From: Verrucomicrobiales bacterium
Lineage (GTDB): Bacteria > Verrucomicrobiota > Verrucomicrobiia > Verrucomicrobiales > SLCJ01
Direction: 5' to 3'
DNA length: 64,000 nt
NCBI GenBank assembly: GCA_024636835.1
Contig: JAGXGH010000086.1
Coordinates: 32,445 to 96,444, forward strand
This document shows positions 7,499 to 16,845 of this stretch, one piece after another. Below the pieces are notes generated by a model that was not told where the DNA came from, ran no database searches, and worked only from the letters and a program-made list of their open reading frames with translations. Position 1 is the stretch's first letter. Each line of letters begins with the position of its first letter. Both the position numbers and the translations under genes were made by a program.

Positions 7499-10273
7499 TT
7501 AGGGCTTGGTAAGAGTGCGGAAATAAGCTTCGGTGAGATCTTCGTATTCACGAAGAATGGCTTGGCTTTCTGGTGTTTCGGTTTTTCGCGTGCTAGTGAA
7601 GGGTTCGTCACTACCGCTGTTGCGATCGACTTTCGCGATTGGACCACCTGTTCCCGGTCCAGTGCCGAGACCTTTTCCACCTGCCATGCGACCGGCAATG
7701 GCTCCGGGCATCATGGATTCTCCGCCCATCAGTGCCGGGCTCTGCCCAGGCTGACCACCTGTGGCCATGCTTCCACTCATCCCGGAGCCAGATCCGCCCG
7801 AACTGCCAAAGGGAGTAAATTTCAGCGACTGCATCATTTGTGAAAAGCTGTTACCAGGATTGTTCCCGGGAACACTCAGATAACGGTCAAACCCTTCGCT
7901 TTCACACTGACCCGTGCCGCCCTTACATTGGCCGATAAGTTTTGCCATCTCCTCCTCGAGATTGCTGGCGCGTTGGTGGGATGACTGTCCATCGGCGGAC
8001 ACCATGGACTGCGAGCTTTGGCGGCCGAGGCCGGCAAAAGAACCCTGATCAATTGCGTCGGCGAGGTCGCGCGCGCTTTGAGCGGCCTTGGGAAACTTCT
8101 CCTCAGCCAATTCAGCATGATGCTCGAGCTTTTCCTCCAGATTCTCGAGAGCACTTGCAATGTCGCGCTGCCGCGGCGCGAGTTGCTGGAGTGACATGCG
8201 GTCCTGCACATTGAGTTCCTTCATCTCCTCGAAACGCCTGGTCTGCTCCACAAGCTCTTTCTGCGACTCGTGCAGAGCCTGAAATTCGTTGAAGTCTTTG
8301 ATGAGTTCGTGGAGAGCGGCGAGGTCCTCGAGGGGTTCTCTCACTTGCTCCTCGCCCTTTTGCTGCTGTTGATCGAGACGATCGGCGTGCTCTTGGGCCG
8401 CCTCCTTTTTGCCGGCCTTTACGTCCTCGCGATTTTGGACCACAGATTGCTGAATCTCGTTCGCCATGTCGTCCAATTTCTGCTGAAGATCCTTCTCGAA
8501 ATCGTAGACCGGCTCGTCGCGACCGAAGTCCTCCATTTCTTTGGCGATTTGTTCGAGCCGCTGGTTCAAGGATTCCTGTTCTTCTGGAGAGGCTCCGTTT
8601 TCTGCCAATGCTATTTGCTCTTTGACTAGTTCCTCGAAGCGATTGAGCAGGTCTTCATACTTCCCGCTGATCTCGGCAACGTCCGTCAGCTTGCGAAGAT
8701 ACTCGTTGTATTGCTCCGTGCTGATGACCTCGAGACGGCGCACCTCCGTTCGGGAGAGATGGGGCGTCGGACAGTTGTCGATGACTTCAGCCGAGAGCGT
8801 GATGATATCACCCGGCTCGACTTCAAGTTGAGACAAGGAGAGCTGTTGCTCGAAGATCTCATTCCGAGGGCCGACTCCTTCGAACGACCTCTCGACTGGC
8901 TCGCGGGTCACACCATTCACCGCCAAAAACGTGCGAACCTTCCGGATCCCGTAATCGTCGCTGGTGCTGACGGTGAACTCGAACTCGTGATCTTCCACGA
9001 TGAAGGAATCCTCACCCGGGGAGATGATGATAATGGCCGGAGAGAGATCACGGCTCACGGTAAGCGCCGCAGTGGGAATACTATACGGCTGGCGGTCGTC
9101 TACATCGCGGAAGTCGAAGCTGAGTTGCCCGGACTCGGCGACAACGAGCGTGGCCAAGGCTACGTAGAGTTCGTCGTCTTTGGGTGTGAGGGGGACGATT
9201 TGCTGGCTGGTGTTCTCGTCCCGTAAGGTGGCGGTGAGCCTACCGGCGCCCAGCGGACGGTTTGAGCGGAGCATGAAATTCAAGGTGGAGCCTTCGAGTG
9301 CTTGCAACCCGGCAAAACGGAATTCCTGCTTTCGGGGAGGAAGCCCGGTGTAGGCGGGTGGAATGATTTCGAGGTCGGCGCCGACGAGTTGTGGGACCAG
9401 TTCGACCGCAATCTCACGCCGTTGGCTTCGGCTGCGCTCGTTTTTACTATGCGCAAAAATGGTGAGCGGTTCGCGGATATCATCAAGCAAAACAACGAAC
9501 GTTTCCTTGTCAATCGCCGCCATCGAAAGCGTGCGCGGAGGGCGACTGCTATCACTGGGAGCCACTGAGAGGATCACGTCTTTCAACTGATGGCCGGTGA
9601 CCTTGACTTCGACCGAGGCGGACTCGCCGTAAACGACTTCAATGCCATCTTCGACCGGTTTGGTCACATCGAGCCACGAAAAGCTGATAGGCGGGTGATC
9701 GCCGAAGGGGTCAACGAGTCGCGCGAGCTGACGATGGGCAGGCTTACCCAAGAGAAGAACAAGAACGAGGAAGCCACCCAGAAAGGCGAGCGCAAGCTTG
9801 ACCTCCCGCCTCATCCCCGGGAATCGCGCGAGCGAAGATAGCGTCGAGGGGTTGACCTGAGCCCCGGACTCACGCACGGCGTGTTCGGCCAGTTCGCGTG
9901 TAAGTGGGGCAGCTTGTGGGTCATTGGCTTGAGCGTGCAGTTGGAGAACATTCGTCAATCTGCTGCCTAGCTCATGGTCACGATCCTCTAGGTCGCGAGC
10001 CGTCTTTTCGAGTCCGGGGCGCCGCCAAACGATTTTCACAATGGCGAGGACAAGCAGCAGAATAATAACGCCGAGAAACGATGCCAGCTGAATAGCTCTC
10101 AGGATGGCATTCAGGTGAAGGAGAAGATCCACAAGTGACATCGCCAGCACAGCACCGAGAAGGAACTTGATCGAACGCAAGAGACGAAGATACGCCTTTT
10201 GCGATGCGAAGACCTTCGCAGCGGAGCCGAGGGCTTGAATGATCGATGACCGTTGAGAATCGGATTGGCTCAT
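7499..10273 (-). CDS. Large membrane protein with coiled coil (DUF4175-like)
   Basis: 924 residues. Two or three membrane segments lie near the N-terminus (about residues 30-80 and 155-175), followed by a beta-rich periplasmic region (~180-500) of Ig-like character. Then comes a long coiled coil (~510-740) rich in Glu, Gln and Lys, e.g. DRLDQQQQKGEEQ. The tail is Gly/Ser/Met-rich low complexity (about 790-890). This layout matches the DUF4175 or unnamed coiled-coil membrane proteins found with BatA/MoxR genes in Planctomycetes and Verrucomicrobia. It may be a scaffold for the VWA proteins in the envelope, which is inference from context. It begins 12 bp after the VWA gene. Confidence 0.65.
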   Translation of the reverse strand: MSQSDSQRSSIIQALGSAAKVFASQKAYLRLLRSIKFLLGAVLAMSLVDLLLHLNAILRAIQLASFLGVIILLLVLAIVKIVWRRPGLEKTARDLEDRDHELGSRLTNVLQLHAQANDPQAAPLTRELAEHAVRESGAQVNPSTLSSLARFPGMRREVKLALAFLGGFLVLVLLLGKPAHRQLARLVDPFGDHPPISFSWLDVTKPVEDGIEVVYGESASVEVKVTGHQLKDVILSVAPSDSSRPPRTLSMAAIDKETFVVLLDDIREPLTIFAHSKNERSRSQRREIAVELVPQLVGADLEIIPPAYTGLPPRKQEFRFAGLQALEGSTLNFMLRSNRPLGAGRLTATLRDENTSQQIVPLTPKDDELYVALATLVVAESGQLSFDFRDVDDRQPYSIPTAALTVSRDLSPAIIIISPGEDSFIVEDHEFEFTVSTSDDYGIRKVRTFLAVNGVTREPVERSFEGVGPRNEIFEQQLSLSQLEVEPGDIITLSAEVIDNCPTPHLSRTEVRRLEVISTEQYNEYLRKLTDVAEISGKYEDLLNRFEELVKEQIALAENGASPEEQESLNQRLEQIAKEMEDFGRDEPVYDFEKDLQQKLDDMANEIQQSVVQNREDVKAGKKEAAQEHADRLDQQQQKGEEQVREPLEDLAALHELIKDFNEFQALHESQKELVEQTRRFEEMKELNVQDRMSLQQLAPRQRDIASALENLEEKLEHHAELAEEKFPKAAQSARDLADAIDQGSFAGLGRQSSQSMVSADGQSSHQRASNLEEEMAKLIGQCKGGTGQCESEGFDRYLSVPGNNPGNSFSQMMQSLKFTPFGSSGGSGSGMSGSMATGGQPGQSPALMGGESMMPGAIAGRMAGGKGLGTGPGTGGPIAKVDRNSGSDEPFTSTRKTETPESQAILREYEDLTEAYFRTLTKP

Positions 10274-10285
10274 GGTTCTAAGTTT

Positions 10286-12436
10286 CTAGGTCAGGCCCCA
10301 GCGTCGCCGCAGGAACCATTCCAAGGCAAGAATGAATGTGATAAAGAGGAGCACCCAAGTTCTATCCCAAAGCGGATTCAAGCGGGTGCGTGCCTCCATC
10401 GGACTGGTCTCGCGAAGGAAATCGGTGAAGAGATCCTTGATTTCGTTCGGGTTGACCAAACGTCCGCCGGTAGCGGCAGCGAGTTGCCCCAGGTAGGCGG
10501 TATCGGTCGCTGTTTCCGTGCGCTCGACTTCTTCGGTGAACGCGATAAAGCGCGCACGCACGACCTTGCCATTCGGTAGTTTGATGGTGGCGGAATAACG
10601 GCCACTGGCGCGGGGCGTAAAGTTGGCTGAGTAGCTGGTTTGGTCATCGTTCGGAGCGAGCGCAAGGACGGCAGCCTGCTCCTCATCGTGCGTAATATTG
10701 ACAACAGGCTGGCCTTGAGGCGGCTCAAGTCCGTTGAGAGCAAGTGTGAATGTGATTTCTTCTCCGAGAGCGAGGTTAGCGGTGTTGGTTTGAAAAGTGT
10801 AGTTGCTGCCGGGAGTAACTCCCCCGTTGGAGAGCATCCAGAGAACGAGCTGATCCCAAAAAAGATCGTAGAGGTTGTTGTCGAATTCCGTCTTGGAGTT
10901 AAACACCCACTTCCAAAGATCGCCCACGCCGAGAGAAAGCGTCTGCCCTCCACCGAAACGACGGAAAACGACGCCGGTATTCCGGCTGTTGGTATCGGCG
11001 TAGGTTTCGGCGAGCGTTTTTGGATCGCTGATGGGTTGGTAGGAGGTAATCTCAGGAAGGTCGTCGGCTGCGGTGCGTTGGTGAAGAAGTTTGAATGGCG
11101 GAACCGATAAGGCCGCGGTCGCCACTTCAAGTCGGGCAGGCTCGGTGGAATCATTCCAGCGGATCGGCTCGAGTCCGGAATCCGGGATATTCTCCCACGG
11201 TTTTCCACGGGAAAAAATCACAATGCCGCTTTGCTGATCGACCCATTCCCTTAGAGCGTCGACTCCGGATTCGCCGAGCACTTCATCGACTTTCTTGCCC
11301 AGAATCACGATTTTATAGGGCGAGAAATCTTCGACTGATGAAGGAGCCGTGAGTTCTTCCTTTGCCCGCTTGGGATTCGAACGAACGGCGCGCACACGCT
11401 GCTTCGTGAATCGCACGAGCGCGTCGACGTCGAGCTTGTCATTGCGCGCCAGCGAGCGCCGGAGAAAGGTGGTGTCCCAATAAGGCTCGCCTTCGACGAG
11501 AAGAACGCGGACCTTCTCATCGAGGACGTTGAGATAATTGACCGCGGTGTTGTTGCCGGTCTGATGTTCGTTGGCAACGGGCTGCACATTGAACGCGTAT
11601 TCGAACTGACCACTCTGCTCTTCTGTGACGACAAACTCAACCTCGTGAAAAGACTTGTCCCCGGTTTGAAGTCGTTTGCTGTTCACCACTTTCCCTTCGC
11701 GAAGAAGGTCGACAACGATGGTCTCACGGGGACAACCGATGGTGCGCAGGGTTGCGCTGAGGCGGGTGAGTTGTTTTTTAAAGGTATAGGGATGGTATCC
11801 GGAGATACGGATGGAAATATCGCGTGCCGAACCGGCTGAACCAATCGGAACGCCATACACGACGGTGTCGCGGTCGCGCGCATATCGGGCGGTTTGACCG
11901 GGAGGGATGGCTTCGAGGTCGTGTCCGTCAGTCAGAAGAAGGAGCGCGGCAGGAGGGGCACCCTGATGATTTCGGAAGAGCTGGCGAAAGACCGAGTGGA
12001 AGAGAGTTTGATCCCCATCTGGAGTCATCTTGCCGAGTTGATCCGGAGTAACCGCTTGCACCGACGAATCGAAGACATGATAGCGCAGAATGGAATTTAG
12101 ATCCACGTTCTTGAAGTCGTCATCCGCCAAGAGATTTCGGGCATATTCAAATCGAGTGACGCCATCAACATCGTCTTCAGCCATGCTTGCGGAGCGATCG
12201 ATGGCGATCAAAAACGAACGCTCGACTGTCGGCGGAACGATCGTCATTTCCTCGGAAACGCGTAGTAGTAGTGAGACGATGAGAAGAACGCCGAGGAGAC
12301 GGAGAGCAGTGAGGACAATGCTCCGCATTCGTCCTAGACGACGATTAGCACGCTGATGCGCGACCAAGGTAAGCACGGCCAACGCCACCGCGATGCCGAT
12401 GATCCAGGAGATGGGAAGAATCGGATCGAAGATCAT
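10286..12436 (-). CDS. VWA domain membrane protein with glutamine amidotransferase-like region
   Basis: 716 residues from the ATG at 12434-12436. That start is chosen over the longer frame because it overlaps the BatA stop (ATGA) and has a perfect AAGGAGGT ribosome-binding site 6 bp upstream. Membrane segments are near residues 8-25 and 35-55. A von Willebrand factor A fold follows, with the metal site motif DRSASMAEDD near residue 80. Residues ~330-480 look like the GATase1-like fold often fused to such proteins (VRVLLVEGEPYWDTTF). A last membrane helix ends in LALEWFLRRRWGL. The Asp-x-Ser-x-Ser MIDAS is intact, so metal-dependent protein binding is likely. Confidence 0.8.
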   Translation of the reverse strand: MIFDPILPISWIIGIAVALAVLTLVAHQRANRRLGRMRSIVLTALRLLGVLLIVSLLLRVSEEMTIVPPTVERSFLIAIDRSASMAEDDVDGVTRFEYARNLLADDDFKNVDLNSILRYHVFDSSVQAVTPDQLGKMTPDGDQTLFHSVFRQLFRNHQGAPPAALLLLTDGHDLEAIPPGQTARYARDRDTVVYGVPIGSAGSARDISIRISGYHPYTFKKQLTRLSATLRTIGCPRETIVVDLLREGKVVNSKRLQTGDKSFHEVEFVVTEEQSGQFEYAFNVQPVANEHQTGNNTAVNYLNVLDEKVRVLLVEGEPYWDTTFLRRSLARNDKLDVDALVRFTKQRVRAVRSNPKRAKEELTAPSSVEDFSPYKIVILGKKVDEVLGESGVDALREWVDQQSGIVIFSRGKPWENIPDSGLEPIRWNDSTEPARLEVATAALSVPPFKLLHQRTAADDLPEITSYQPISDPKTLAETYADTNSRNTGVVFRRFGGGQTLSLGVGDLWKWVFNSKTEFDNNLYDLFWDQLVLWMLSNGGVTPGSNYTFQTNTANLALGEEITFTLALNGLEPPQGQPVVNITHDEEQAAVLALAPNDDQTSYSANFTPRASGRYSATIKLPNGKVVRARFIAFTEEVERTETATDTAYLGQLAAATGGRLVNPNEIKDLFTDFLRETSPMEARTRLNPLWDRTWVLLFITFILALEWFLRRRWGLT

Positions 12437-14526
12437 GCCGCGACCTCCTTGCTTGGTTTTTTGAGCACGAGATGGAGCAGTGACTCCAATGCAAGAAAGC
12501 CCAGTGCGGCGAGAACGAACCAGTGAAAGGCGGGGAGTCCCTCGACCCATTCATCGACATCCGCGCCAACACCAAGCAGGCTGGCATTGGAGGATTCGGG
12601 CGTACGGGAGGGTAGCACGGCAGGATCGAGTGCGCGGAGATCGGACTCGTGATTCGTCGCATTGACCGCGAAGACTTGCAAGGGGTTGCCATCGTTGTCG
12701 GGAAGAATATAAGGTCCGGGAGTGTCGGCGGCGAAGCTGAAGAAGACGCGCTCGCCCCGAATTTCAACTTCGGCCTCGATTTCGCTCTGGTCGGGGGCAA
12801 TCAGTCGGCGTCCCATGGATTCAGAGGTCCAGGCTTCGGAGTATATTCGATCCCCCACCCGGTAGTCGCCTTCACGCGAACTGGCCGGCGAAAGCTTACC
12901 GAGAATGTCGTGTATCCATCCGGGAAAGAGACTTTGGCGGGCGATGTTGGAGGAAAGCTCACCAACCGAAAAGTTGGCGATGAGGAGCGTGCCGAGTCCC
13001 GCTTGGGTTTCAGTGAGAGCGGGAGTACCATCGGCGTAGCTAAGCAGGACACGACCATTCCCGGTCGCGGATGCGTGATAGAGGTTATAGAATTCGAGGA
13101 AACCCAGATTGCGGCGGCGGTCGCCTTTGAAGAGACGCAGGAATGGTGAGCGAAAGTCACCTTCGGAAATCCTCATCGCTCCTCCGGCAAGGTTCGCTGA
13201 GTTCAATTTTGTGGTCGGTTGGAGCGGGAGTTCATTGCCGAGGGTATCGGCGAGAAGCGACAGATTGGCAATGTCGTGGGTGCCATCGAGGAAGATCAGC
13301 GCCCCGCCGCCCGAGCGAAGAAAGGTGCAGATCGCGCCCACTTGCGTGCGGGAAAGCGCCGGTGCCTGGGTGATAAGAATCTTGGATGACCCTGAGAGCG
13401 AAGACGGCGTGAAATTTTCACCATTCAATTCAAGGACGCGATAGACGCCGTGACTGTCTTCGGCATATGGATTGACGGCCGCCTTGAGAAAGCGCGTCGA
13501 GTTCCCATCACCCTCCCCGTCGTGGAGAATGACAACTTGCTCAGTATCGCGCACTGCAACGGGCAACCAGAACTGGTTGTCGAGCGGGAGGTCATCGGGC
13601 GATAGCCGGATCTCGACCGCGTGGGTTCCGGAGCGTAACCCGGGCATGGCAAGTGTGACTTCACCTTCGCCCCAAGGAGGAAGCGAGACGGTCTCATCTG
13701 CGACCAAAGCGCCGGCTACAAAAGCTTCGATCTTGCCACTGTAGGTGTCGCGCGAGTAATTCCCCACCCGGGCGGTGATATCAAATTGCTGACTGCGAGT
13801 AGGCGGAGAACCGGCGAGTTTGGCCTCGATGATGGCTTGGTTTCTGCGCGCTTCGTTGTCGGTGGCGGGAACAAAGAGGAGGTTGGATTTCCCTGGAAGG
13901 GCGTCGAACTGTATCGATGCCCAATTCTTGCGCTGAAAGTCCGAGAGGTAGATGAAGTCAACGGGACCATCCGCCTTGGAGGCTAGTTGAACAGCCAACA
14001 AATTCGCGGCTTTGAAGTCAGCCCTCGCAGCTTGTGGTTCGGCATCTGCAATGAACTTTTCAGCCGCAGCGATGTTATGACTAAATTGGGAAAAACCAGC
14101 TTTCGGTACGCGTCCGGCAAGAATCGGAATCACGCGGTCGAGAGGATCGAGTGCGCGGAGAATTTCCGAGGACTTGAGTTGCGCACGTTTCCAGGTCGAG
14201 ACGTTCTCGTCATGGTGAGCCATGCTCAGCGATTGATCGACGATGAGGATGACATGGCGGCGCTCGGATTGACTTTGTTTATTCACCCCGATGACCGGTC
14301 GGAAAAATGCGAGGACGAGCGCAATCAATGCGAGCGAGCGAAGCAGAAGAAAAAAGAAGTGTCGCCACTTGAATAGGCGCGAGCGACCGGCAAGAGATTT
14401 TTTCAAGTCATCGAGCGACGAGAAGAAATACTTTTTGGGTGTCCGTCGGCTGAGCCAATGGATCACGAATGGCAATGCTGCCAAGGCAAGCCATCCCCAA
14501 AGTGCGCTGGCTGAGGTAAAGCTCAT
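12433..14526 (-). CDS. BatA N-terminal domain / VWA membrane protein
   Basis: 697 residues from the ATG at 14524-14526, which overlaps the DUF58 stop by 4 bp. The N-terminus shows the aerotolerance-regulator (BatA) signature: a helix with ALPFVIHWLSRR, then YFFSSLDDLKKS, then a second helix. A VWA-like strand follows, HVILIVDQSLSMAHHD, with an Asp-x-Ser-x-Ser MIDAS. Residues ~330-460 hold a degenerate GATase-like part, and a final membrane helix lies near residues 665-685. Bat proteins sit in the cell envelope and are linked to stress tolerance, but the molecular role is not established for this family member. It is coupled to genes on both sides. Confidence 0.8.
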   Translation of the reverse strand: MSFTSASALWGWLALAALPFVIHWLSRRTPKKYFFSSLDDLKKSLAGRSRLFKWRHFFFLLLRSLALIALVLAFFRPVIGVNKQSQSERRHVILIVDQSLSMAHHDENVSTWKRAQLKSSEILRALDPLDRVIPILAGRVPKAGFSQFSHNIAAAEKFIADAEPQAARADFKAANLLAVQLASKADGPVDFIYLSDFQRKNWASIQFDALPGKSNLLFVPATDNEARRNQAIIEAKLAGSPPTRSQQFDITARVGNYSRDTYSGKIEAFVAGALVADETVSLPPWGEGEVTLAMPGLRSGTHAVEIRLSPDDLPLDNQFWLPVAVRDTEQVVILHDGEGDGNSTRFLKAAVNPYAEDSHGVYRVLELNGENFTPSSLSGSSKILITQAPALSRTQVGAICTFLRSGGGALIFLDGTHDIANLSLLADTLGNELPLQPTTKLNSANLAGGAMRISEGDFRSPFLRLFKGDRRRNLGFLEFYNLYHASATGNGRVLLSYADGTPALTETQAGLGTLLIANFSVGELSSNIARQSLFPGWIHDILGKLSPASSREGDYRVGDRIYSEAWTSESMGRRLIAPDQSEIEAEVEIRGERVFFSFAADTPGPYILPDNDGNPLQVFAVNATNHESDLRALDPAVLPSRTPESSNASLLGVGADVDEWVEGLPAFHWFVLAALGFLALESLLHLVLKKPSKEVAA

Positions 14527-15551
14527 GATTCGAATTCGGTCCAACTGCGAAAACCCAGGTAGGCTTCGATGGCGTCGAGATAAGGTTGGTCGGTGCTGAC
14601 GCGGGCGAAATCGATCCGTCGGCGCATCGCACCAGTGCTCAGCGCCGCCGTGCGGTCGCGAACAGTCGCTTCAAAGACGTCCCGGATCTCTTCTGGTTCG
14701 ACTTCGATTTCTTCTTCGGTTTCGAGATCCACAAAGCGAGCAAGTGGCGCGCTCGGGAGAGTGCTCTCCTCGGGATCGGCTATTTGGAGAAGGAGAATCT
14801 CAAACCCGCGATGAAGGAAGGGACTGAGGGCTTCCAGAATTTCTTCCGGGGCTTCACCAAGAAAATCGGAGAGAACAACGAGACGCCCCCGACGCTTGGT
14901 CAGCAGTGCGGTTTCGGTAAGCGATTCGGCGATGCGGGTTTCGCCTTGCGGATGATCCGTCGGCAGCGCGAGTTGCATAAGCATGCGCTGGAGATGCCTT
15001 GTGGTGCCACCACAGGGAAGGTGCGAGCGCACTTTATCGGCGAAGAGAGTGAGACTGACCTTATCCCCCTGGCGAATCATCAGATGGGCGAGCGATGCGG
15101 CAATGCGGGCAGAGCGTAGCGCCTTCTGCTCGCGCCCTCCGGTAGCGAATGCCATCGAGCCGGAAACATCGGTAACAAGATGAACGGCGAGGTCGGTAAG
15201 CTCATCATAAGTGCGAATGAAGAGCTTCTTGGTGCGGGCGTAAACGTGCCAATCAATCGCGTTGACGGAAAGCCCGGGATAGTACTGCTTGTGCTCGGCA
15301 AACTCCCCACCGGATCCGAAATCGTGCGACTTGTGACGACCGGAAAATCGCGCTTCGACCGTGCTTTTCGCGAAGGCGATGAGATTTCTGTAGCGGGCAA
15401 GTTCTTCTTCATTGAGGAACTTCTTCCCACTGGGCAAGGCGGGTGGAGTCGCTTTCTCCCTCGCCTTGAAATGCGACGGCAGCGGTGGAGGTGTGGTCCG
15501 GAGGGGCGCTGCAGGTAATGTCCCCGGGGGCCTTTGAGCAGGAATAGCCAT
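14523..15551 (-). CDS. DUF58 domain protein
   Basis: 342 residues, soluble, with a Pro-rich N-terminal ~45 residues. The DUF58 signature is clear: AFAKSTVEARFSGRHKSHD, then NAIDWHVYARTKKLF, followed by a VWA-like fold with VTDVSGSMAF (MIDAS). DUF58 proteins are regularly encoded between MoxR ATPases and Bat proteins and are thought to be their adaptors or clients. It starts 8 bp after moxR and overlaps the BatA start. The extra Pro-rich head is longer than in most family members and could be a disordered linker. Confidence 0.88.
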   Translation of the reverse strand: MAIPAQRPPGTLPAAPLRTTPPPLPSHFKAREKATPPALPSGKKFLNEEELARYRNLIAFAKSTVEARFSGRHKSHDFGSGGEFAEHKQYYPGLSVNAIDWHVYARTKKLFIRTYDELTDLAVHLVTDVSGSMAFATGGREQKALRSARIAASLAHLMIRQGDKVSLTLFADKVRSHLPCGGTTRHLQRMLMQLALPTDHPQGETRIAESLTETALLTKRRGRLVVLSDFLGEAPEEILEALSPFLHRGFEILLLQIADPEESTLPSAPLARFVDLETEEEIEVEPEEIRDVFEATVRDRTAALSTGAMRRRIDFARVSTDQPYLDAIEAYLGFRSWTEFES

Positions 15552-15559
15552 AGCAAGGT

Positions 15560-16534
15560 CTAGCGATGCTCATCGAGGAGGCGGACAATAATATCCTTCG
15601 CTGTTAGGCCTTCGCCCGTGGCGCGATAGTTTGGCACGATGCGGTGCGAGAGCACGGCTGGTGCTACTTCGTAAACGTCGTGCACCTCGGGCGCCGAACG
15701 CCCATCCATGAGAGCAAATGCCTTCGCACCAAAGACGAGATACTGCGAGGCGCGAGGGCCGGCACCCCATTCAATGTATTTCTTGGCAACCTCGGCAGGA
15801 GCAGACTCGCCGGGACGGGTCGCGACCGAAAGAGCAACCGCACTGGCTAGAACGCCATCCGCAACGGGCATCGCTCGAACAAGTTTCTGAAACTCGAGAA
15901 GTTTTTCTGCAGTGAGCACTCTATTCAATGTCGCCCTTTCACCAATCGTCGTGCGGCGAACGATCTCCTGCTCTTCCGCCGGCTGAGGATAACCCAAATC
16001 GAGAGAGAACATGAAACGATCAAGCTGCGCTTCCGGGAGAGGATAGGTTCCTTCCTGCTCGATGGGGTTCTGGGTGGCGACAACCAAGAACGGTGATGGC
16101 AACGGCCTGGTCTCACCAGCCACAGTAATCTTGCGCTCCTGCATCGCCTCCAGAAGAGCCGACTGGGTTTTGGGAGGCGTTCGGTTAATTTCGTCAGCGA
16201 GAAGAAGGTTCGTGAATACGGGTCCCGGCCTGTATTGAAACTCGAGGTTACCTGCGTGCTCGTGAATAACTTCCGACCCGATGATATCGCTGGGCATCAA
16301 ATCAGGAGTGAACTGAATGCGGTTGAAGCTGACGCCAAGCACATCGGCAATCGAATGCACGAGGAGGGTTTTTGCGAGGCCGGGCACGCCGATAAGAAGG
16401 CAGTGCCCATTTGCGAAAAGCGAGGCGACAAGGCTTTTCACGATGTCATTCTGCCCAACAATGACCTTGGAGAGTTCCTCCATGACTTGGGCTGCCGACG
16501 CTCGGGCCTCTTCGATGCTCGTATTTTGATCCAT
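15560..16534 (-). CDS. MoxR family AAA+ ATPase
   Basis: 324 residues, typical of the family. Walker A is GVPGLAKTLL (near residue 44) in the usual MoxR form. Walker B is LLADEINRTPPKTQSALLEAM, followed by sensor 1 in VVATQNPIEQEGTYPLPEA and the arginine finger LDRFMF. MoxR ATPases act as chaperone-like activators of proteins with VWA domains. Here it is the first gene of a seven-gene operon that supplies three VWA-type partners. A ~98-bp repeated element ends 81 bp upstream, so its promoter and control probably lie in 16535-16720. Confidence 0.92.
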   Translation of the reverse strand: MDQNTSIEEARASAAQVMEELSKVIVGQNDIVKSLVASLFANGHCLLIGVPGLAKTLLVHSIADVLGVSFNRIQFTPDLMPSDIIGSEVIHEHAGNLEFQYRPGPVFTNLLLADEINRTPPKTQSALLEAMQERKITVAGETRPLPSPFLVVATQNPIEQEGTYPLPEAQLDRFMFSLDLGYPQPAEEQEIVRRTTIGERATLNRVLTAEKLLEFQKLVRAMPVADGVLASAVALSVATRPGESAPAEVAKKYIEWGAGPRASQYLVFGAKAFALMDGRSAPEVHDVYEVAPAVLSHRIVPNYRATGEGLTAKDIIVRLLDEHR

Positions 16535-16615
16535 AATTTCAGTTGGGATAACGGGTGCAGCTTATTCGTTATTAGGAAAGTTTATCCACTACAATCCCTT
16601 ACCAAATTTATAATT

Positions 16616-16714
16616 ATACCAAATCTTGGTATTGATCTGACGCGATTGGGTGGGGAGTTGGTTGATCGTGAGCTACTTGTGCGCGGCAAAAAGTCATGTT
16701 TTTATTCGAAACCG
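16616..16714 (-). repeat. ~98-bp repeated element upstream of moxR (copy A)
   Basis: Read towards moxR, this stretch is about 90% identical without gaps to 58621-58718 upstream of secA. It runs from TTTCGAATAAAAA to a 17-bp dyad at 16616-16632 (ATACCAAG-A-TTTGGTAT; one mismatch, perfect in the other copy). Similarity stops at both ends. A short ORF runs through it, but of about ten substitutions nearly all would change the amino acid, so DNA or RNA function is more likely than protein. A TATAAT box lies directly after the dyad. The rest of 16535-16845 shows no gene. Confidence 0.8.
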
Positions 16715-16822
16715 CTATTACAGATGGGGGACACAAAGTGACCAATTTGTTATTTACACCTCGCAAGGTAGGCGTATCTCCCCTGCCCCCAAGCATTGGG
16801 AAAACGCGCTAACTGGATTCGT

Positions 16823-16845
16823 TCAAAATGCCCCATAAGGGAGCA
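16823..16845 (-). terminator. Probable terminator of argF
   Basis: On the minus strand, just after the argF stop, TGCTCC and GGGGCA pair across a 5-base loop and are followed by ATTTT. The stem is short and includes a G-U pair, so it is a moderate candidate. Confidence 0.5.

Noticed and set aside
16614..16796. 60-residue minus ORF upstream of moxR
   Set aside because: Lies in the 98-bp element; substitutions against the other copy are nearly all amino-acid changing.
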